Shown piece by piece: positions 6,801 to 11,521 of a DNA stretch of 11,521 nt (within the stretch, counting starts at the first letter, position 1; each line of letters opens with the position of its first letter). A program made the translations under genes and the position numbers. Source of the stretch: Hyphomicrobiales bacterium (GTDB taxonomy: Bacteria > Pseudomonadota > Alphaproteobacteria > Rhizobiales > Xanthobacteraceae); the NCBI GenBank assembly GCA_021730825.1, contig JAKFYO010000123.1:1-11521 (forward strand), read 5' to 3'. The notes under the pieces are model-generated. The model saw only the letters and a program-made list of their open reading frames with translations. It made no database searches and was not told where the DNA came from.

Positions 6801-8652
6801 CGACGTTTTTGGTAACGGCATGCTGCTGGAAAAAACAATCAAGCTCGTTGCCGCTTTCGATCACCGCGACATTTTCATCGATCCTTCGCCAAACCCGGAA
6901 ACTAGTTTTTCGGAGCGCTCGCGCATGTTCGAATTGCCGCGTTCGAGCTGGCAGGACTACGACAAGGCGCTGATTTCGAAAGGCGGCGGAATTTTCCCGC
7001 GCAGCGCGAAAAGCATTCCGCTTTCGCCGGAAATTCAGTCGCTGCTCTCGCTTGAAAAGAGCGACGCGACGCCCGCCGAAGTGATGAACGCGATCCTGAA
7101 AAGCCAGGTCGATCTTCTCTGGTTCGGGGGCATCGGCACTTATGTGCGCGCCTCCAGCGAAAACGACGCGATGGCGGGTGACCGCGCGAACGACGCGATC
7201 CGCATTACTGGCAACGACGTTGCGGCAAAGGTAGTAGGCGAGGGCGCGAATCTTGGCATGACGCAACGCGGACGCATCGAGGCGGCGCAACGCGGTGTCA
7301 GGCTGAATACCGATGCTATCGATAACTCTGCCGGCGTGAATTCATCGGACGTCGAAGTGAATCTGAAGATCGCACTCTCGACGCCGGTGCGCGCGGGCAA
7401 GCTCTCACTCGAAGACCGCAACACGCTGCTCGCCGAAATGACGCCAGAAGTCGCCTCCCTCGTGCTTCGCAACAACTATCTCCAGACGCTCGCGGTCTCA
7501 TTGGTCGAGTGCGAGGGCGTGAACGATGTCGGCTTCGAGATGCAGTTGATGCGTAATCTCGAGCGGCGCGGGCTCCTGGATCGTGCCGTGGAATATCTGC
7601 CTTCCGACATGACGCTCGCCGAGCGGCAGACGAAGGGACAAGGGCTGACGCGGCCCGAGCTTGCGGTCACGCTTGCTTACGCAAAGCTCACGTTGTTCGA
7701 CGACCTGATCGCCTCCGACGTGCCGGACGACGAGTATTTCAAGGAAGAGTTGCTGCGCTATTTCCCCGGCGAAGTACCGGCGCGTTATCCGGATGCGGTC
7801 GATGGCCATCGCCTGCGTCGCGAAATCATTGCGACCCGGCTCGGCAACTCCATGATCAATCGTGGCGGACCTGCGTTCGTGGTGCGCGTTTCCGAGGAAA
7901 CCAGCGCCACGGTTGCGCAGATCGCGAAAGCTTATGCCACTGTCCGTGACAGCTATCGGATGGTCGAGATCAACCGCGAGATCGACGCGCTGGATACAAA
8001 AATTACAGGGGCCGCGCAGCTCGCGCTGTACGACTCGGTCAAAAAACTTCTGCTCGATCGCGTGGTGTGGTTCGTGCGCAACGCCGACTTCTCGCAAGGC
8101 CTTGCACGGACTGTCGCGCATTATCGCGAGGGCATCGACGCAGTCGAGCAGACTATCGAGAAGCTTTTGCCTGCCGAGCGTGTCGCGCAGTTGCAAATGC
8201 GCACCGCGGAGATCGCGTCGAAGCAGGTGCCGGGTGCGCTTGCCGCGAAGATCGCGCGGTTGCCGGAACTTACCTCGGCAAGCGATATCGTTCTGATTGC
8301 AGGACAAAGCGGGCAGCAGACGCTCGCCGTCGCCGAGACGTACTTTGCGGCAGAAGACTATTTCCGGCTTGATCGCGTGTTAGCTGCGGGCGGTGGCGTA
8401 AAGCTTGCGGATTATTTCGACCGGCTTGCCTTCGATCTTGCGCTTGCGCGCATTTCCGCCAGCCAGCGCCGCATCGTCGCGGCGGCACTCGCCAGCGGAA
8501 AGTCCGGCCCCGCGGCGATTGAAGCCTGGGTCGCTGCACACAAAGGCAATGTCGATCGGGCGCGGCGCGGCGTGCAGGAAATAGCGGAATCGGGACTTAC
8601 CTTGTCGAAGCTCGCGGTAGCTGCGAACCTGATCAGCGAGCTTGCTTCCTAG
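3817..8652 (+). CDS. gdhB: NAD-dependent glutamate dehydrogenase, large (180-kDa) type
   Basis: A 1611-residue cytoplasmic enzyme that oxidatively deaminates glutamate to 2-oxoglutarate and ammonium with NAD+, a catabolic link to the TCA cycle. Its length is normal for the GDH180 family (gdhB in Pseudomonas, gdhZ in Caulobacter). The N-terminal third has ACT-like regulatory segments, one beginning near 94 (ITVIEIENDDMPF), and family blocks such as D312-Y-V-G-I-K-R-F-D320. The catalytic core begins at K815-V-A-R-G-G-I-R-W and includes K844 and the glycine-rich G852-A-K854-G-G lysine motif. The NAD-binding fold shows G989-V-G-D-M-S-G-D-V-F-G-N-G1001, with E1142-G-A-N-L-G later. A long C-terminal helical region completes the family layout. 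The ATG is preceded by GGGAGG seven bases away. No frameshift or missing motif was seen. It is divergent from the peroxidase-ggt genes and tightly coupled to the downstream transporter. Confidence 0.96.
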   Translation: MNIAEKFASGASPEAEALLKEAAKQTAAQKLPPDFIAALFGAASPEDLLSYTPAEIAALAARSRAHLATRPLGKADIQIYNPQQSGTDRALSAITVIEIENDDMPFLLDSIANELAEQGLAVRLAVHPIFSVERKEDGTLDEWRGLAKDGKKKRRESFIHIHVERVDESRHAGIAAALGATLDDVRLCVADWPAMVEYAGEVIDGLQKKTHPLPEEELAEAVAFMKWLRDGQFTFLGCRDNVVMGSGDNISLEPLYETGLGILRNRDVRVLRRANEPVATTPELREFLKLPLPLIVTKANLRSRVHRRAHMDYVGIKRFDKNGKLSGERRIVGLFTSPVYRESVLKIPYLRRKAAFVLDHAGFAPESHSGKALANVIETYPRDDLFQIDRDTLLQFSLSILQLEERPRIRVLSRRDRFNRFVSVMVYVPRERYDSTIRTRIGAYLAQIYQGRVSAFYPFFPDGPLTRVHFIIGRDMGETPNPSRAELEAGVAAIVRSWTDEFTQQLATAFDPAKAREIEGKYKSAQSAAYREAFSAKDAVADVRIIENLSKEKPLAINFYRAADADKKSVNLKVWNCERPLPLSERVPLLENMGFSVIDERTYVVEREAAAGGTVWLHDMTLVRADGREIEAEVLDARLEAALMAVLQGRAENDGFNALVLNGGMPWRDVSLVRTLARYLRQAAIPYSQDYLWLTANKNAQISRDLVALFHARFDPRENANARDAREKEIRERIEAALAAVQSLDEDRILRRLVNLIAAAVRTNFYQIAKDGGPRPTIAIKFESRKIDDLPLPRPLFEIFVYSPRVEGVHLRFGKVARGGIRWSDRPQDFRTEVLGLVKAQQVKNAVIVPVGAKGGFVPKLMPVNPSREIFMAEGTETYKIFIRSLLEITDNLSAEGEVVPPENTVRHDSDDPYLVVAADKGTATFSDTANGLAIEHGFWLGDAFASGGSAGYDHKKMGITARGAWEAVKRHFREMDIDISKTPFTVAGVGDMSGDVFGNGMLLEKTIKLVAAFDHRDIFIDPSPNPETSFSERSRMFELPRSSWQDYDKALISKGGGIFPRSAKSIPLSPEIQSLLSLEKSDATPAEVMNAILKSQVDLLWFGGIGTYVRASSENDAMAGDRANDAIRITGNDVAAKVVGEGANLGMTQRGRIEAAQRGVRLNTDAIDNSAGVNSSDVEVNLKIALSTPVRAGKLSLEDRNTLLAEMTPEVASLVLRNNYLQTLAVSLVECEGVNDVGFEMQLMRNLERRGLLDRAVEYLPSDMTLAERQTKGQGLTRPELAVTLAYAKLTLFDDLIASDVPDDEYFKEELLRYFPGEVPARYPDAVDGHRLRREIIATRLGNSMINRGGPAFVVRVSEETSATVAQIAKAYATVRDSYRMVEINREIDALDTKITGAAQLALYDSVKKLLLDRVVWFVRNADFSQGLARTVAHYREGIDAVEQTIEKLLPAERVAQLQMRTAEIASKQVPGALAAKIARLPELTSASDIVLIAGQSGQQTLAVAETYFAAEDYFRLDRVLAAGGGVKLADYFDRLAFDLALARISASQRRIVAAALASGKSGPAAIEAWVAAHKGNVDRARRGVQEIAESGLTLSKLAVAANLISELAS

Positions 8653-8654
8653 GA
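8651..8654 (+). promoter_or_regulatory. Ribosome binding site overlapping the glutamate dehydrogenase stop codon
   Basis: AGGA begins inside the TAG stop (8650-8652) and lies five bases before the ATG at 8660. It decides the transporter start in favour of this ATG over the in-frame TTG at 8642, which sits inside the dehydrogenase coding sequence. The arrangement favours translational coupling. Confidence 0.6.
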
Positions 8655-8659
8655 ATACC

Positions 8660-10018
8660 ATGCATCAAGCACCGCGCCGCGCGATCTTCGGGTGGGTTCT
8701 GTTCGACTGGGCGTGCCAGCCGGTTGCGACCCTCGTCACGACTTTCATTTACGCGCCTTACTTTGCATCTGCCGTCGCAAACAGTCCGGCGGAAGGGCAG
8801 GCGTTGTGGGGTTTCGCCGCCGCCGCCGCGGGGATCGTGATTGCTCTGACCTCGCCGTTCGTCGGCGCGGTTGCGGATGCAACCGGCACGCGTAAACCTT
8901 GGATTGCCGCTTTCGGCGTGCTCCTGATTATCGGCTCGCTCGGTCTGTGGTTCGGCAAGCCGGGCGATCAAAGCACGATCATGATCGTGCTCGTATCCTT
9001 CGCGGTCCTGACCATCGGCATGGAATACGCGACGGTATTCAACAATGCGATGATGCCGTCGCTGGTGCCGCCGAATAAAATCGGCTGGCTCTCGGGTCTC
9101 GGCTGGGCGACCGGCTATCTCGGCGGACTGTGCTCGCTTGTCATTGCGCTTCTCTTTCTCTCCACGAATCCAAAAACCGGACTGACGCTGATCGGTACAT
9201 CGCCGATCTTCGGGCTGGATGCGGCCGCGCGCGAAGGCGACCGCTTTATCGGCCCGCTCACGGCGATTTGGTTTGTCGTGTTCGTGCTGCCGCTGTTCCT
9301 GCTCACGCCCGACAATTCGCGCGCGATGAAGCTCGGCCCTGCGATCAGGCAGGGCATTGCCACAACGTTCGCCACGCTGCGCGAAGCGCGCAAGCACAAG
9401 AACATCGGCACCTTCCTGCTCGCAAACATGGTCTATGCCGACGGTCTCGTCGCGCTCTTTGCCTTCGGCGGCATTTACGCCGCCGGAACTTTCGGCTGGG
9501 GCGCGATCCAGCTTGGCGTGTTCGGAATTCTGCTTACCATCACAGGCACCGCCGGCGCGCTTGCCGGCGGCAGGCTCGACGACAAATTCGGTGCTAGGCC
9601 GGTTATTATTGGCTCGCTCGTGATCTTGTTTATATCGTGCATTGCGATCCTGTCGCTCGACCGCGACCGGATTTTCTTCTTCTTCCCGGTCGCTGCCGCC
9701 GATCCGCATGCCGGATTGTTCGCGAGCACTTCCGAGAAGCTTTATGTTGTGATCGGATTATTTATCGGTCTTGCGGCGGGACCCTTGCAGGCGGCTTCGC
9801 GCGCGCTGCTCGTGCGCCTGGCACCCAAAGCGCAACTCGCGCAGTTCTTCGGGTTGTTTGCGCTTTCCGGAAAACTGACCTCGTTCATGGGGCCGTTTCT
9901 GGTCGCGACCGTCACTGCGCTTACGCTTAACCAGAAGGCGGGCGTGTCGGTGCTGGTGCTGTTCTTTGTCGTTGGCGGGCTGTTGCTCTTGCGCGTGGAT
10001 ACCGCGCAGAAAGTTTAA
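8660..10018 (+). CDS. UMF1-family (Atg22-like) MFS transporter
   Basis: A 452-residue integral membrane protein with about twelve hydrophobic segments along its length. Blocks typical of the UMF1/Atg22-like branch of the major facilitator superfamily are visible: F15-D-W17 in the first segment, GAVADATGTRKPW in the loop between segments 2 and 3, Y259-A-D-G262, GGRLDDKFGARP in the second half, G374-P-L-Q-A-A-S-R381, and F396-F-G-L-F-A-L-S-G-K405. Yeast Atg22 exports amino acids from the vacuole; substrates of bacterial members are largely unknown. The start is only seven bases past the glutamate dehydrogenase stop with its ribosome site overlapping that stop, so the two are almost certainly one operon. 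An amino-acid or related substrate is therefore plausible but is an inference. A palindromic repeat follows the stop and may mark the transcript end. Confidence 0.87.
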   Translation: MHQAPRRAIFGWVLFDWACQPVATLVTTFIYAPYFASAVANSPAEGQALWGFAAAAAGIVIALTSPFVGAVADATGTRKPWIAAFGVLLIIGSLGLWFGKPGDQSTIMIVLVSFAVLTIGMEYATVFNNAMMPSLVPPNKIGWLSGLGWATGYLGGLCSLVIALLFLSTNPKTGLTLIGTSPIFGLDAAAREGDRFIGPLTAIWFVVFVLPLFLLTPDNSRAMKLGPAIRQGIATTFATLREARKHKNIGTFLLANMVYADGLVALFAFGGIYAAGTFGWGAIQLGVFGILLTITGTAGALAGGRLDDKFGARPVIIGSLVILFISCIAILSLDRDRIFFFFPVAAADPHAGLFASTSEKLYVVIGLFIGLAAGPLQAASRALLVRLAPKAQLAQFFGLFALSGKLTSFMGPFLVATVTALTLNQKAGVSVLVLFFVVGGLLLLRVDTAQKV

Positions 10019-10021
10019 TTT

Positions 10022-10071
10022 GCGCGTGATCCTTGCCGAAAACCGGTTCCCACTTTTCGGGGATCGCGCGC
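10022..10071. repeat. Palindromic intergenic repeat, copy B
   Basis: It has the same two-stem design as the copy at 1214-1260. The outer arms are 10022-10032 and 10061-10071, eleven pairs with one T-G wobble. The inner arms are CCGAAAA (10036-10042) and TTTTCGG (10054-10060), with an 11-base loop and a three-base one-sided bulge (10033-10035). It occupies nearly all of the 52 bp between the convergent transporter and purH genes, and its last base is the first base of the purH stop codon. Its position suggests a transcript-end structure for one or both genes, although no T-run follows the stem. Confidence 0.85.
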
Positions 10072-11521
10072 TAGTGCCGGAAGTGCCGCACGCCGGTGAA
10101 TACCATCGCAATGCCGGCCTTGTCGGCGGCTTCGATCACTTCGTCATCGCGAATGGAGCCGCCGGGCTGAATCACCGCAGTGGCACCCGCTTCGATCGCT
10201 GACAACAAGCCGTCCGCGAACGGGAAGAAGGCGTCGCTTGCCACAACCGAGCCTTTGGTAAGCGGCGTATCTAGCCCTGCGGTTTTCGCGGCGTCTTCGG
10301 CCTTACGCGCGGCAATGCGCGCGGAATCGACGCGGCTCATCTGTCCGGCGCCGATGCCGACGGTGGCTTTGTCCTTCGCATAAATGATGGTGTTCGACTT
10401 CACGTGCTTCGCGACCCGGAAGGCGAAACGCAGATCGTCGAGTTCGGCTTTGGTCGGCGCGCGCTTGGTGACGACTTTCAAGTCGAGATCGTCCGCGACA
10501 GTGTTATCGCGAGACTGCACGAGCAAACCACCCGCGATGGATTTGAAGGTCAGGCCCTTCGCGCGCGGATCGGGCAAAGCGTCGGTTAGCAGCAGTCGCA
10601 GGTTTTTCTTAGCGCCTACGATTTTGATCGCTTCGTCGCTTGCGCCCGGCGCGATGATGACTTCGGTGAAAATTTCCACCATTGCCTTCGCGGCGTCCGC
10701 ATCGAGCGGGCGATTGGTCGCGATGATGCCGCCGAAGGCGGAGACCGGATCGCAGGCAAGGGCCTTCTGATAAGCGCCCAAGAGTGTTTCGCCTTCCGCG
10801 ACACCGCATGGGTTCGCGTGTTTCACGATCACCACGGCGGCGGAACGCTTCGGATCGAATTCCGCGACACATTCATATGCGGCATCAGTGTCGTTGAGGT
10901 TGTTGTAGGAAAGTTCTTTTCCTTGCAACTGCCGAGCGGATAATACGCCTGCGCGGGGGTCGCCACCTTTGTAAGACGCTGCAATCTGGTGCGGGTTTTC
11001 GCCGTAGCGAAGTTTTTCCACGAGCTTGCCGCCGAATGAGCGCCAGGCCGGCGCATCGTTCTTCAATTCGCTCGCGAACCAGTTTGAGATCGCAGAATCA
11101 TAGGCCGCAGTGCGCGCGTATGCTTTCGCAGCCAAGCGCTTTCTGAAGGTAAGCGTGGTACCACCGTGTTCGGAAATTTCGCGAAGCAGCTCTTCGTAAT
11201 CGGCGGTGTCGACCACGATCGCAACATCGCCGTGGTTTTTCGCGGCTCCCCGCACCATCGCCGGGCCGCCGATGTCGATGTTCTCGATGCAATCGTCGTA
11301 GCTGGCACCTTTCGCAACCGTCTCCTCGAATGGGTAAAGATTGACAACGACGAGATCGATCGGCTGGATCGCGTGCGCCTTCATCGAGGTTGCGTGATCT
11401 TTGTTGTCGCGAATCGCGAGAATGCCGCCATGCACGTTCGGGTGCAGCGTCTTTACGCGGCCGTCCATCATTTCCGGAAAACCGGTGAGGTCGGAGACGT
11501 CCGAAACTTTCAGCCCGGCAT
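10071..11521 (-). CDS. purH: Bifunctional AICAR formyltransferase/IMP cyclohydrolase PurH, partial (N-terminus outside window)
   Basis: The last two steps of de novo purine synthesis: formylation of AICAR with 10-formyl-tetrahydrofolate, then ring closure to IMP, in the cytoplasm. 482 residues are visible, and about 45-50 are missing beyond the right edge compared with the usual length near 530. The visible start lies in the MGS-like cyclohydrolase domain, with [15 protein letters not shown] and [12 protein letters not shown]. The transformylase domain follows and carries K-H-A-N-P-C-G, with the catalytic lysine codon at 10821-10823 (visible residue 233). The protein ends in the conserved R-H-F-R-H. 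The frame is open to the window edge, and the ATG near 11471 is internal because family sequence ([15 protein letters not shown]) continues upstream of it. It converges on the transporter gene, with a palindromic repeat touching its stop codon. Confidence 0.97.
   Translation of the reverse strand, partial: AGLKVSDVSDLTGFPEMMDGRVKTLHPNVHGGILAIRDNKDHATSMKAHAIQPIDLVVVNLYPFEETVAKGASYDDCIENIDIGGPAMVRGAAKNHGDVAIVVDTADYEELLREISEHGGTTLTFRKRLAAKAYARTAAYDSAISNWFASELKNDAPAWRSFGGKLVEKLRYGENPHQIAASYKGGDPRAGVLSARQLQGKELSYNNLNDTDAAYECVAEFDPKRSAAVVIVKHANPCGVAEGETLLGAYQKALACDPVSAFGGIIATNRPLDADAAKAMVEIFTEVIIAPGASDEAIKIVGAKKNLRLLLTDALPDPRAKGLTFKSIAGGLLVQSRDNTVADDLDLKVVTKRAPTKAELDDLRFAFRVAKHVKSNTIIYAKDKATVGIGAGQMSRVDSARIAARKAEDAAKTAGLDTPLTKGSVVASDAFFPFADGLLSAIEAGATAVIQPGGSIRDDEVIEAADKAGIAMVFTGVRHFRH

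Noticed and set aside
6184-7290. 368-codon open frame on the minus strand inside the glutamate dehydrogenase gene
   Set aside because: It lies wholly antisense to strongly conserved catalytic and NAD-binding sequence, has no recognisable domain and is rich in Arg/His/Ala as expected for a GC-rich shadow frame.
8642-8659. Upstream TTG start for the MFS transporter
   Set aside because: It lies inside the dehydrogenase coding region and has no well-placed ribosome site; the ATG at 8660 has AGGA five bases upstream and gives a family-like N-terminus.
8633-9709. 358-codon minus-strand open frame opposite the MFS transporter
   Set aside because: Its composition is low-complexity and charged (Arg/Glu/Gln-rich), it has no domain, and the plus strand encodes a clear UMF1-family protein.

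Overview
The window looks like ordinary chromosome from an alphaproteobacterium, most likely a member of the Hyphomicrobiales related to Bradyrhizobium and Rhodopseudomonas. The reasons are the GC-rich coding style, a 1611-residue NAD-glutamate dehydrogenase, a CGPC-bearing YbbN-type thioredoxin, and two copies of an intergenic palindrome that I remember as common in that order. No database search was run, so the taxon is an inference. I see no phage, insertion sequence, CRISPR array, toxin system or clearly foreign segment.

Layout. Bases 1-494 (minus) hold the N-terminal part of a thioredoxin/TPR co-chaperone. A 186-bp gap separates it from a complete tRNA-Gly(GCC) at 681-755 (plus). A minus-strand series follows, read from right to left: a peroxidase-related AhpD-like protein (3057-3656), a secreted gamma-glutamyltransferase (1260-3041, TTG start), then yjbQ (768-1184). 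The first two are 15 bp apart. A palindromic repeat fills most of the gap between the last two. A 160-bp divergent region (3657-3816) separates this series from a plus-strand pair: the large NAD-glutamate dehydrogenase (3817-8652) and a UMF1/Atg22-like MFS transporter (8660-10018). The transporter's ribosome binding site overlaps the dehydrogenase stop codon. The second repeat copy lies between the transporter and the converging purH (10071 to beyond 11521, minus, N-terminus missing).

How the genes may work together. GGT releases glutamate from glutathione and other gamma-glutamyl compounds in the periplasm. The NAD-glutamate dehydrogenase deaminates glutamate to 2-oxoglutarate and ammonium. 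The coupled transporter belongs to a family whose yeast relative Atg22 moves amino acids. The centre of the window therefore reads as a glutamate/glutathione catabolic neighbourhood around one divergent promoter region. That functional link is inferred from gene order.

I found no convincing new enzymatic system. The points most worth a second look are the paired palindromic repeats, which show a compensatory base change and sit flush on two stop codons; the GDH-UMF1 coupling; and the inverted repeats in the divergent region.
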